Below are positions 51,521 to 59,326 of a stretch of DNA of 59,326 bases, in pieces (position 1 is the stretch's first letter; each line of letters opens with the position of its first letter). Under the pieces are notes generated by a model. That model was not told where the DNA came from. It made no database searches and was given only the letters and a program-made list of their open reading frames with translations. The stretch is taken from NCBI RefSeq assembly GCF_031157525.1, contig NZ_JAVIXR010000016.1, forward strand, positions 1 through 59,326, given 5' to 3'. The translations under genes and the position numbers were made by a program. This DNA comes from Marinobacter sediminicola. GTDB lineage: Bacteria; Pseudomonadota; Gammaproteobacteria; Pseudomonadales; Oleiphilaceae.

Positions 51521-52543
51521 TTACTTTCCAGAATGTGAAGCGCATGGCTCGTGAGTTATTCGCAAATGATGCCGTGCTGCAATCAGATCAGCAACAACAG
51601 AAATGGCAATTTCTGCGGGGGTTTTACTGGGAATGTTAATGCCAATCGGTGCCCTTAGGCGCTGCAAATCTGCCTCACCAAGCCCCAGCGACAACAACCG
51701 CTCCCGCCGGGCGTCAGAGGTTCTTTTAGAGCCCATGGCACCTACGTAAAATGCCGACGACTGCAAGGCCGCCAGCAGGCCCATATCGTCTATTCTCGGA
51801 TCATGGGCCAGGGCCAAGACTCCGCACCAGCTATCATTAAAGCACTCGGCGACCAGATCATCTGGCAAGCGCCGGTCGAGTGGCAGGTGCGGGTACCCCC
51901 AACCAGAGGAAAAAGCCTCCCGCGGCTCGCAAAGGGTTACGGTAAAATCCGCAGCAGTCGCAAATTCCGCCACATAACGCGCCACCTCTCCTGCCCCTAT
52001 CAGCAGTAACCTGCACTCCGGCTGCAGTGTCTGGAGCAGCTCTTCACCATTAAACACAATACCTGGCTGAGCGGCTGGCTCCGGTAACTCCAGTTCAACT
52101 ACGCCTTGCAGACTGACTCTCCGAGCTACGGGCTGGCGGCTCCTCAAGGACTCCGCCAACTGCCGCACATGCTCTAGCGCGCCGCTTACGCTCGATGCGG
52201 TGCCCAAGGGTTCCACTAGTAACCGGATGCGGCCGCCACAGGGCAGCCGGAAATTGTCACGATCACCGTCGGTAATGCCATAGTCCACGACCACCGGGTA
52301 ATCCGTGCCCTCTGCCACAGTTCGACGTAGAAGATCCTCTTCCAGGCAGCCGCCAGACACCGAACCACTCCACTGCCCTGTATCACTAACCGCAAGCCAG
52401 GACCCGGCGGGCCGGGGCGATGAGCCCCAGGTTTCCACAATAGTGCAGAGCCACACCCGCCTGCCTTGCTCAAGCCATGACAAAACATCATTGACTACCG
52501 ATTCATGGCCACTGGTCATCTGTGGTGCTGGTGCGTCAGGCAT
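51521..52543 (-). CDS. XdhC/CoxI family protein
   Basis: A 340-residue protein with an N-terminal XdhC_CoxI domain (VWLCTIVETWGSSPRPAGS) and a C-terminal Rossmann XdhC_C domain (LLLIGAGEVARYVAEFA, YVGAMGSKRTSDARR, RLRAPIGINIPSKTPAEIA). XdhC proteins insert the sulfurated molybdenum cofactor into the partner hydroxylase. It overlaps the 3' end of the large-subunit gene by 8 bases, which fits a dedicated chaperone for that enzyme. Confidence 0.92.
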   Translation of the reverse strand: MPDAPAPQMTSGHESVVNDVLSWLEQGRRVWLCTIVETWGSSPRPAGSWLAVSDTGQWSGSVSGGCLEEDLLRRTVAEGTDYPVVVDYGITDGDRDNFRLPCGGRIRLLVEPLGTASSVSGALEHVRQLAESLRSRQPVARRVSLQGVVELELPEPAAQPGIVFNGEELLQTLQPECRLLLIGAGEVARYVAEFATAADFTVTLCEPREAFSSGWGYPHLPLDRRLPDDLVAECFNDSWCGVLALAHDPRIDDMGLLAALQSSAFYVGAMGSKRTSDARRERLLSLGLGEADLQRLRAPIGINIPSKTPAEIAISVVADLIAARHHLRITHEPCASHSGK

Positions 52544-54740
52544 CTGCTTTCAAAGGCAAGGTGCGCTGGCGTTTGCCGGTCAGTGCGAACAACGCATTGC
52601 CCAAAGCCGGGATAACCGGCGGCACCCCTGGCTCGCCAACACCGGTTGGCGATTCGGTACTCGGCACTATATCCACCGTTACTTCTGGCCGCTCGTACTG
52701 CCGCATCAACTGAACATCGTGGAAGTTGCTCTGCTGCACCTGGCCACCCTCGAAGGTTATCTCGCCGTAGAGTGCTGCGGTCAGGCCAAAAATAATCCCG
52801 CCTTCAATCTGGTCTTCCACAATGCGCGGGTTCACCACTTGGCCGCAGTCCACGGCACAGGCCACCTTGTATACCTTGATGGTACCGTTCTCGATGCCGG
52901 CTTCGACCACTTGCGCCACGAAGGTTCCAAAACTTTTGAACAACGCTATGCCTCGCCCGCGACCTTCCGGAACCGGGGTATCCCAGCCTGCCATTCGCAC
53001 AGCCCTGTCGAGGACGTCCAAGTGCCGGGGCTGGCCTTTCAATAGCTTGCGACGGAACTGATAGGGATCTTCTCCAGTTTCGTGTGCCAGCTCATCCATA
53101 AAGGTTTCAACGGCAAAACCGTTATGGGAGTAACCCACTGATCGCCAAAAAGTGACAGGGACGCCGGGGTCGGTATGGGTGTGTCGAACATCAAGATTCT
53201 CTACGTTGTAGGGGTACTCAATAGCCCCCTCAATTGCAGACATGTCCTTGGGGGTCGCTATCCCTTCGGCCAGCAAGCCAACCTTGCCCAGGGTGTCGTA
53301 CATGAACTTGGGCGCCCAAGGGTATTGGGCCGGCGCGGCATTACGCACATACCAGTCCAGCAACTGGGGACCAACGATCTGATGGTGCCAGCCAGTCAGC
53401 TGATCAGCTTCAAGGCTAGCCTGCATCCGGTGCAACATAGCCGGGCGGTACAGGTCGTGCTGCGTATCCTCTTCCCGCGACCAGATCAGTTTCACCGGCT
53501 TTTTCACCCGATAGGCAACTGCTGCAGCCTCTTCGATGAAATCCTGAGTCAAACGACGACCGAATCCTCCACCGAGAAACGTGGTATGAATCGTGACGTC
53601 ACTTGGGGAAAGATCAGTTACCCGAGCCGCTGCAATTCGGCCAAGATCCGGAGCCTGTGTAGGTGCCCAAACTTCAATACTGTCACCTTTGTACCACGCC
53701 GTGGCATTCATCGGTTCCAATGTTGAGTGGGCCAGGTAGGGCTGGCTGTACTCTGCCTCAAATACCTTACCGGCCTTTTTTACAGCCCCCTCATAGTCGC
53801 CTTCGCTACGCTCTGACTTGCCGCGATCTTTGTCGGCTGCCTTTCGGTAGGAAGCGAACACCTCGCTAGTGGAAAGCGAGAAGGCATCCGAGTTGTCCCA
53901 TTCTACTTTCAACGCGCTCTGAGCTTTTCGGGCACGCCAGTACTTGTCAGCAACAATAGCCACGCCGCGCTCAATCTCAAACACATCAAGAACACCCCGC
54001 ATGGCGCGAACTTCACTTTCATTGAAAGCCTTTACACGGCCACCGTGCTGGGACGGCCGGCTTACCACGGTATAAACCATGCCCGGGAGTTCAACATCTA
54101 TGCCGTAAACTGCGGTGCCTGTGGACTTTGCACGGGCATCAAGTCTGCCTCGCTGCTTACCAATGTACTTCCACTCACTGGCAGGTTTCAGTGCAACATC
54201 TCCGCGAATAACCTCTTTGGAGGCTAGCTCTACCAACTGCCCGTAGCGCACGGAATCCAGACCATTGGGGTGAAATACCCGGCCCTGGCGTGCGGTGCAC
54301 TTATCCGCATCCACATTCCAGACCCTGGCAGCTGCCATAATGAGCATTTGTCGAGCTGAGGCTCCTGCGGTACGCAGTGGCTCCCAACTGGTTGAGATGC
54401 TTGTGCTGCCACCTGTTAGCTGCAGTTTGTACAAGGGGTTGCGATATTCCGGTGCCACAGGCGCAAATCTGGGGGTGATCGCCTCCGGGTCAACTTCCAG
54501 CTCTTCTGCAATCAGAGTGGTCAGGCCGGTATAGGTGCCCTGCCCCATTTCCACTCGAGCCAGCGTAAAGTGTATTTCGTCACTCGTTGTTATCTCGAGC
54601 CAGGCGTCAGGCTTCCACTCACCCGTTTCTTCCTTATAACCGGTTGGCATTCCGGAGCATCCTGGAAGTGAGAGCGATAGCATCAGCGAACCAGAAGCAC
54701 CAGCACTTACCTTGAGAAAATCACGTCGGTTCATCGCCAT
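52536..54740 (-). CDS. Molybdopterin-binding hydroxylase large subunit (IorB-like)
   Basis: A 734-residue xanthine-oxidase-family catalytic subunit of the isoquinoline 1-oxidoreductase/aldehyde-oxidoreductase type. It begins at the ATG at 54740, behind GGAGGGG. The N-terminus is a twin-arginine signal (NRRDFLKVSAGASGS), so the folded enzyme is exported; LPGC right after it could also be a lipobox. Conserved parts: EMGQGTYTGLTTLIAEEL, FLGGGFGRRL, VACAVDCGQVVNP, and the catalytic Glu in TGVGEPGVPP. The natural substrate is not evident; aromatic N-heterocycles or aldehydes are the known range of the family. Confidence 0.92.
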   Translation of the reverse strand: MAMNRRDFLKVSAGASGSLMLSLSLPGCSGMPTGYKEETGEWKPDAWLEITTSDEIHFTLARVEMGQGTYTGLTTLIAEELEVDPEAITPRFAPVAPEYRNPLYKLQLTGGSTSISTSWEPLRTAGASARQMLIMAAARVWNVDADKCTARQGRVFHPNGLDSVRYGQLVELASKEVIRGDVALKPASEWKYIGKQRGRLDARAKSTGTAVYGIDVELPGMVYTVVSRPSQHGGRVKAFNESEVRAMRGVLDVFEIERGVAIVADKYWRARKAQSALKVEWDNSDAFSLSTSEVFASYRKAADKDRGKSERSEGDYEGAVKKAGKVFEAEYSQPYLAHSTLEPMNATAWYKGDSIEVWAPTQAPDLGRIAAARVTDLSPSDVTIHTTFLGGGFGRRLTQDFIEEAAAVAYRVKKPVKLIWSREEDTQHDLYRPAMLHRMQASLEADQLTGWHHQIVGPQLLDWYVRNAAPAQYPWAPKFMYDTLGKVGLLAEGIATPKDMSAIEGAIEYPYNVENLDVRHTHTDPGVPVTFWRSVGYSHNGFAVETFMDELAHETGEDPYQFRRKLLKGQPRHLDVLDRAVRMAGWDTPVPEGRGRGIALFKSFGTFVAQVVEAGIENGTIKVYKVACAVDCGQVVNPRIVEDQIEGGIIFGLTAALYGEITFEGGQVQQSNFHDVQLMRQYERPEVTVDIVPSTESPTGVGEPGVPPVIPALGNALFALTGKRQRTLPLKADA

Positions 54741-54741
54741 A

Positions 54742-55236
54742 TCAGTTTTCCCCTCCAGCGACAGAAGCATCGTATGCCAGAGAACTTCCTGCCACTGACT
54801 CAACTGCGGCAATGATTCGAGAGTAGGTGCCACAACGGCAAAGGTTACCGGTCATGGCTGCAACAATATCGTCCCGGGCAGGCGCCGGATTGGTTGCAAG
54901 AAGATGTGCAGCACTCATTATCTGGCCAGACTGGCAATAGCCACACTGGGGCACCCCCTCTGCAATCCATGCTTTTTGCAGGGCGTGCAACTGACCATCT
55001 TCCGCCAAACCTTCTATGGTAGTCACCTCACCACCAGCAGCCACCTCTACCGGTGTTGAACAGGAACGCACTGGCTGCCCATTCAGGTGCACAGTGCAGG
55101 CACCGCAAAGCCCCACACCACATCCAAACTTGGTGCCTTTAAGCCCGAGCTCGTCACGTAATACCCACAATAGGGGGGTATCACCCTCAACATCCAGCGA
55201 CCGCTGCTCGCCGTTAACTGTAAGGCTCAGTGCCAT
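54742..55236 (-). CDS. (2Fe-2S)-binding hydroxylase small subunit (IorA-like)
   Basis: A 164-residue protein with two 2Fe-2S domains: a plant-type ferredoxin fold with [16 protein letters not shown] and a fourth Cys at SCSTP, then the four-helix domain with [13 protein letters not shown] and [10 protein letters not shown]. It passes electrons from the molybdenum site of the large subunit to an acceptor, probably a cytochrome. No FAD subunit is encoded here, as expected for the two-subunit IorAB type. Only one base separates its stop from the large-subunit start. Confidence 0.94.
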   Translation of the reverse strand: MALSLTVNGEQRSLDVEGDTPLLWVLRDELGLKGTKFGCGVGLCGACTVHLNGQPVRSCSTPVEVAAGGEVTTIEGLAEDGQLHALQKAWIAEGVPQCGYCQSGQIMSAAHLLATNPAPARDDIVAAMTGNLCRCGTYSRIIAAVESVAGSSLAYDASVAGGEN

Positions 55237-55353
55237 GCCTGTTCTCTCCCGCTGTTTGTCCCGGCGTGCTATTCAAGCGTAATCTCCAGATGCACTACTC
55301 AGGCTTCTTGTTTTATGTACCAGAAAACTGCTTTATTGCCTTATGCATAGGCG

Positions 55354-55545
55354 TTACTTCACAACTTCCTCGCCATCTTTATTGACCCACACTTCACGGT
55401 CATCTGTATCCATCTTGCCTTTCGAATCCCAAATCTCACGATTCTGGGTTTTTTCTTCAATTTTGCCTTTGTCATCCCAGATCACACGGTCTTTGCATCC
55501 CACCAGCGCGACAACCGCAAACATTATCAGTGCAATTTTTTTCAT
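55354..55545 (-). CDS. Tiny lipoprotein with three Trp-Asp repeat units
   Basis: A 63-residue protein that I do not recognise as a named family. A signal peptide ends in the lipobox LVGC (Cys17), giving a mature part of only 47 residues. This part is three imperfect units starting at Arg20, Arg36 and Arg50: DRVIWDDKGK, NREIWDSKGK and DREVWVNKDG, with Trp at 23, 39 and 53. Each looks like a beta-hairpin (Trp strand, D-x-K-G turn). The ribosome site GAGGAG lies 7 bases before the ATG, so it is very likely translated. It stands alone between the Smr gene and the hydroxylase unit. Confidence 0.75.
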   Translation of the reverse strand: MKKIALIMFAVVALVGCKDRVIWDDKGKIEEKTQNREIWDSKGKMDTDDREVWVNKDGEEVVK

Positions 55546-55618
55546 CGAAAACTCCTCAGTTCAGTTTGGGGTGTGGAGCTGATTTCAGTCCTCAGGGCAC
55601 GAAACAAAGCGCATAGTG

Positions 55619-56200
55619 CTAACTTGTCCCATACAACTCCCGGTTATGCTGCTTTTCCCTGTCGCTCTTGCGCACCATGACATATACCGCCCCGGTCCCT
55701 CCATGGCGCTTTTGGGCCGAATGGAACGCCATTACAGCCAAGAGTTCTGGCAACCACTTGGCAAGATAGCTTTTGAGCTGCGCCACTCCATCAGGGTTCC
55801 GCTCGCCTTTGCCGTGAAGAATTATGACCGACCGCAGGCCATAGCGGACACAATCCTCAATAAACTGGAAAACCTCTTTTCGGGCCTGCTCAACCGTCAT
55901 CCGGTGAAGATCCAACCTTGCCTCGATCGGGTATTGCCCAAGCCGGAGCTTACGGAAGACGCCATTTTGAATCCCGGGGCGCTGCCAACTGAGAATGTCG
56001 TGCGCGGTTAAGGGTTCGACTATGTCGGAGGTTAGTGGATTTGCGTCTCTGAACGTTGTTTCCACGGCAGATCGCTGACGCTCCAAATGACCGGGCGTCA
56101 ATTCACGGGGCGTCGTTATCTCAGCGCGATTAGGCTTTCGAATGCGCCGAACGTCTTTCATTTCCTCAAGAAAGCTGAGGCGATCATTTTTGGTAGTCAT
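55619..56200 (-). CDS. Smr domain protein (SmrA/SmrB-like)
   Basis: A 193-residue protein with a C-terminal Smr domain. The motifs LDLHRMTVEQA, VIILHGKGER and GGTGAVYVMV are intact. Smr domains are nucleases; in E. coli SmrB cleaves mRNA at collided ribosomes, while other members nick DNA. The N-terminal 85 residues are charged and less conserved. Whether this is the SmrA or SmrB type I cannot decide from sequence alone. Confidence 0.88.
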   Translation of the reverse strand: MTTKNDRLSFLEEMKDVRRIRKPNRAEITTPRELTPGHLERQRSAVETTFRDANPLTSDIVEPLTAHDILSWQRPGIQNGVFRKLRLGQYPIEARLDLHRMTVEQARKEVFQFIEDCVRYGLRSVIILHGKGERNPDGVAQLKSYLAKWLPELLAVMAFHSAQKRHGGTGAVYVMVRKSDREKQHNRELYGTS

Positions 56201-56384
56201 GGTCGTGCTTTCAATAACCTGCAGAATGAGGGAACCTTACCACCCGCCACACTTTCCATAAAGAAAGTCGGAGGATTGACTGTACCTGCCCCCAAGCATC
56301 CAATGATCGGTCGCAGGTGCGACCAAAATCGTAAGGTGGGCACGCGCGCCAGTGATCTACACTGTAAACTCACGATAATAACGA

Positions 56385-58316
56385 ATGAGCGGATTGGCCA
56401 TGGCAGCAGCAAATCAGGACAACAGTCGCCCGCAGAATACCCGCTCCATTATGGTCTTCCTGCAAGCACATGCCCCCTTCTCTAATATGGATGATGACCA
56501 CCTTGCCCACTTTGCAGAACATTCCACGCTGCGTTTCTATGCCGATGGCGATGTTGTTCTTGCGGCCGAAGATGGTGTTGTTAACAGATTCTACGTTGTA
56601 AAACAGGGGCGGATTCGTGGAGAGCGCCATAATGAGAAAGCAGATAAAACAGAAACCACGTTTGAAATCAGCATTGGAGAATGCTTTCCCCTCGCGGCCA
56701 TTGTGGGCGAACGACCGACCCGAACACTGCACCGCGCGGCCGGCGACACCTTCTGCCTTAGCATCGAACAGGATGCCTTTATTACACTGATTTCCGAAAG
56801 TGAACCCTTTCGTGATTTCTGCTTGCGCGGTGTCAGCAGCCTGCTTGACCAGGTAAACCAGCGCATACAAACCGGCGCCATGGTCTCCATGGGGTCCAGC
56901 ATATCTTTGAGCACGCCTCTTGACCGTTATGCGCTTCGCAATCCGATTGTATGCACACCGGATTTGCCCATACGCAAAGCGGTTGCCCTCATGCATGAAA
57001 ACAACGTTGGCAGCATTGTCATCACCGATGACAACCGACATCCCGCAGGAATTTTCACCCTTCGGGACTTACGCACCATGATTGCAGAAGACACCTGCTC
57101 TCTGGACGCTCCGGTGCGCCAGATCATGACGAAAAGCCCCTGTTGCCTCCCCGCAACTGCAGATGCCTTTGCGGCAGCCATGCTGATGGCAGAGCACCAT
57201 TTTTCGCATTTGTGCCTGGTGGACGAGAACAATTGCCTGATTGGAATGGTGTCGGAACGTGACCTGTTTTCCCTGCAACGGGTCGATCTGGTCAGCCTTG
57301 CCAGGACCATTGGCACCGCTACCCATTTGAGAACTCTGGTCAGCCTGCGTACCGACGTTTCGCGACTGGTGGATGCCATGCTGGCCCACGGTGCCGATTC
57401 CGGGCAAGTTGTAAAGATCATTACCACGCTTAACGACGTTACTGTGCGGCGCGTGCTTGAACTGAACATCCAGAAAAACGACCCGGGAATACCCTTTACC
57501 TGGCTCACATTTGGCAGTGAGGGCCGGCAAGAGCAAACCCTGCTGACCGATCAGGATAACGGCATTCTTTTCCAGACACCCGATGGAATGACGGAAGATC
57601 AGGTACGTGAAAAACTACTGCCGTTTGCCCGAACCGTTAACGATGAGCTTGCGGAGTGCGGATTCACTCTGTGCCAGGGCAACATCATGGCCAGCAACCC
57701 CAAGCTGTGTTTGAGCGACCGCGAATGGGATGATTGGTTCATCCGATTCATAGATGCCTCCACCCCACAAAACCTTGTGTATTCATCCATTTTCCTGGAT
57801 ATGAGAGCTATTTTTGGCCCAACAGATTCCCTGGATGAGCTCCTTGCAAAAGTGCTCTCGAGAATCCAGAAGAACGCGCTGTTCCAGAAAATGCTGGCAG
57901 GCAACGCATTTCAGAGAAAACCGCCGCTAACCATGTTTCGCAACTTTCGCTATGTCACAGACGGTAACAAGCGCAGTCTGGATTTGAAGCGCCAAGGCCT
58001 TGCGCCCTTCGTAGAATCAGTGCGCGTGTTTGCGCTGGCTAATGGAATCAAAAGCGCAAACACACTTGAAAGAATGGACGATCTTGCCCAAGCAGGCGTT
58101 TTTGACATCAAGGATGCCAACGCATGGAAAGACGCCTACAGCCTTATACAGGCCATTCGCATGCGTTCCCACCAGGAAATGCTGGAACGAGGAGAAGAGC
58201 TCACCAACTACATCGATCCGGACGATCTGAACCCGCTGGACAGGCGGATTCTCCGCGAGTCTTTCCGGCAGGCCCAACGCCTGCAACAGAAACTCGAAGT
58301 TACCTATCAACTCTGA
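56385..58316 (+). CDS. cNMP-binding, CBS and DUF294 nucleotidyltransferase-like protein
   Basis: A 643-residue cytoplasmic regulatory protein. Domain order: cyclic-nucleotide-binding fold (about 25-145), two CBS domains (about 175-300), a DUF294 nucleotidyltransferase-like domain with FGSEGRQEQTLLTDQDNGI near 376-394 (the Gly-Ser and Asp-x-Asp pattern of that fold), and a DUF294 C-terminal helical domain. Such proteins are usually encoded beside a DnaQ-like exonuclease and a DUF4212 sodium/solute symporter, as here, and are thought to sense nucleotides and control uptake. A second Met at 56400 is an alternative start. Confidence 0.9.
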   Translation: MSGLAMAAANQDNSRPQNTRSIMVFLQAHAPFSNMDDDHLAHFAEHSTLRFYADGDVVLAAEDGVVNRFYVVKQGRIRGERHNEKADKTETTFEISIGECFPLAAIVGERPTRTLHRAAGDTFCLSIEQDAFITLISESEPFRDFCLRGVSSLLDQVNQRIQTGAMVSMGSSISLSTPLDRYALRNPIVCTPDLPIRKAVALMHENNVGSIVITDDNRHPAGIFTLRDLRTMIAEDTCSLDAPVRQIMTKSPCCLPATADAFAAAMLMAEHHFSHLCLVDENNCLIGMVSERDLFSLQRVDLVSLARTIGTATHLRTLVSLRTDVSRLVDAMLAHGADSGQVVKIITTLNDVTVRRVLELNIQKNDPGIPFTWLTFGSEGRQEQTLLTDQDNGILFQTPDGMTEDQVREKLLPFARTVNDELAECGFTLCQGNIMASNPKLCLSDREWDDWFIRFIDASTPQNLVYSSIFLDMRAIFGPTDSLDELLAKVLSRIQKNALFQKMLAGNAFQRKPPLTMFRNFRYVTDGNKRSLDLKRQGLAPFVESVRVFALANGIKSANTLERMDDLAQAGVFDIKDANAWKDAYSLIQAIRMRSHQEMLERGEELTNYIDPDDLNPLDRRILRESFRQAQRLQQKLEVTYQL

Positions 58317-58333
58317 ATTCAGGCCGCTGCCCC

Positions 58334-59041
58334 ATGCTGGAACAGATCAAACAGTGGATTGCACGCCATCGCGCTGGTCAATCGGGCAGCATTGCCCCAG
58401 AGAATACGCCTACTCCCAAAACCCCGGGGGATCAGCTCCTTTCAGAGTGTCGCCTGATCGTTCTGGATCTCGAGACCACCGGCTTAAATGCTGGCAAGGA
58501 TGAAGTCATCGCAGTCGGCGCAGTCGCCATCAACGGAGGGGCTATAGATCTCAGCGACCAATTTGATCTGATTTTGAGGCGCCCTGAACTGGACATTACC
58601 GAGACAGTATTGATTCACGGTATTGGGCCAGAAGCTCTCACTCAAGGCCACGAAACCGAGGACGCATTACTGTTTTTGCTGGAATGGATGAATGGTGATC
58701 CGGTGCTCGCATATCACTCTGCATTTGATCAAAAGTTTTTGGAGAAAACCCTGAAAGCTGAGCTCGGCTATACCCGAAACCACACTTGGATGGATGTGGC
58801 AGATCTGTTACCTGCATTCTTTCCGGACGCCCTCACCGGAGGCAAGGGGCTTGATCACTGGGCAGACTTTTTTGGCCTTGAGGTCAGTGCAAGGCACCAC
58901 GCGGCCTCAGACGCCCTGGCGACCGCCGAGCTAACCCTCATCGCGCTAAACAGGGCCAACAAAAGCGGTCTGAAAACTCTAAAACAGTTGCACGACAAAC
59001 TACGCTACCACCGCCGGCTACAAAGCATTCATGGTGTGTGA
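58334..59041 (+). CDS. 3'-5' exonuclease, DnaQ-like
   Basis: A 235-residue DEDDh exonuclease. ExoI is VLDLETTGLNAGKDE, ExoII is AYHSAFDQKFLEKTL, and ExoIII is HHAASDALATAEL, so the four acidic residues and the His are all present. The open frame runs back to 58124 inside the DUF294 gene; the ATG at 58334, 18 bases after that gene's stop, is the reasonable start. It probably works with the upstream regulator; whether its substrate is DNA, RNA or a small nucleotide is unknown. Confidence 0.9.
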   Translation: MLEQIKQWIARHRAGQSGSIAPENTPTPKTPGDQLLSECRLIVLDLETTGLNAGKDEVIAVGAVAINGGAIDLSDQFDLILRRPELDITETVLIHGIGPEALTQGHETEDALLFLLEWMNGDPVLAYHSAFDQKFLEKTLKAELGYTRNHTWMDVADLLPAFFPDALTGGKGLDHWADFFGLEVSARHHAASDALATAELTLIALNRANKSGLKTLKQLHDKLRYHRRLQSIHGV

Positions 59042-59248
59042 TCTCGCCGATAATCCCTTCTAAAACCGACGTCTGCTGCCACTCTTTACTCATAATTAGA
59101 CTTTTTGCCAATATCTATATATCACCTTACCGGTAGAGTCAGCCAAGAGAACAAGTAGGGGAAATACTAATATGAATAACAATCTCTCTGGCTCTCTCAG
59201 CTCACCAAATACCCACTGCAGACAAACAACAAGACAGGAGTAATCCTA
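59042..59248 (+). promoter_or_regulatory. Leader region of the symporter operon with a possible 23-codon upstream ORF
   Basis: A 207-base gap. TTAGAC (59096-59101) and TATATC (59118-59123) with a 16-base spacer are a weak promoter candidate. A short frame at 59172-59243 begins with ATG behind AGGGGA and ends with a TAA lying 5 bases before the DUF4212 start, so its last codons overlap the AGGAG ribosome site of the next gene. It could be a coupled leader peptide, or chance. Confidence 0.35.
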
Positions 59249-59326
59249 ATGTCAGGTCATAGCTACGATGCTGAAAAGTACTGGAAGGCGAACCTTCGCT
59301 TAATATTTGGGAGCCTGATTGTCTGG
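59249..59326 (+). CDS. DUF4212 sodium/substrate symporter small subunit (partial)
   Basis: Only the first 26 residues are in the window. The start SYDAEKYWKANLRLIFGSL is the highly typical N-terminus of DUF4212 proteins, the small membrane subunit encoded just ahead of a large sodium:solute symporter of the acetate/VC2705 type. AGGAG lies 9 bases before the ATG. The rest of the gene and the large subunit should follow beyond the window. Confidence 0.88.
   Translation, partial: MSGHSYDAEKYWKANLRLIFGSLIVW

Overview
The window reads as core chromosome of a marine gammaproteobacterium, most likely Marinobacter or a close relative. This rests on gene order and on protein families recognised by eye; no database search was possible. 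Coding density is high, with 58 protein genes (the last is cut by the window end), no rRNA or tRNA, no prophage, no insertion sequence and no CRISPR array. No gap without a gene exceeds about 270 bases.

Layout. 1-6.2 kb: a methyl-accepting chemotaxis gene with a clear FliA-type (sigma-28) promoter, then ampE, ampD and a DUF1631 gene, all on the minus strand. 6.4-17.8 kb: nadC; a ParA/YqcC pair; hda with a CDP-alcohol phosphatidyltransferase and a DUF2066 gene; divergent purM-purN-DUF3108; then avtA, a DUF416 gene, dcd and the Fe-S carrier gene mrp. 17.9-26.1 kb: metG, the complete rsxABCDGE electron-transport operon, and nth. 26.2-44.6 kb, all minus strand: a chalcone-isomerase-like gene, then the conserved gammaproteobacterial block read as dnaE-accA-tilS-pyrG-kdsA-eno-ftsB-ispD-ispF-truD-surE-pcm-DUF368(PopT-type)-nlpD-rpoS. 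44.7-48.5 kb: a TlpA-like lipoprotein, arsC, wrbA, a DUF2069 gene and a lone GspE/PilB-type ATPase. 48.5-55.2 kb: a DUF3080 lipoprotein and a tightly packed unit joining a molybdenum hydroxylase (2Fe-2S subunit, large subunit, XdhC) to methionine-salvage genes mtnB, mtnD and mtnC. 55.3-59.3 kb: a tiny repeat-containing lipoprotein, a Smr-domain gene, and a cNMP/CBS/DUF294 protein plus a DnaQ-type exonuclease leading into the DUF4212 subunit of a sodium/solute symporter.

The most striking non-gene feature is a family of about 110-bp intergenic elements. There are three complete copies (16492-16599, 34048-34157, 36003-36111) and one cut by the left window edge (1-89). Each has a conserved core of about 53-56 bases that folds into two small hairpins with TCC-containing loops. 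The core is enclosed by a 27-28 bp inverted repeat whose sequence is completely different in every copy. Conserved centre with private, self-complementary arms is the reverse of an ordinary MITE or insertion sequence. All four copies begin 14-41 bases downstream of a stop codon, in both core orientations. I do not recognise this as a named family, and it is my main candidate for an undescribed system.

Functionally the window is mostly housekeeping: envelope recycling and lipid-carrier handling (ampD, ampE, DUF368, nlpD, ftsB, kdsA, ispD, ispF), nucleotide synthesis (purM, purN, pyrG, dcd), replication control (dnaE, hda), Fe-S and redox homeostasis (mrp, rsx), and the stress sigma factor rpoS.
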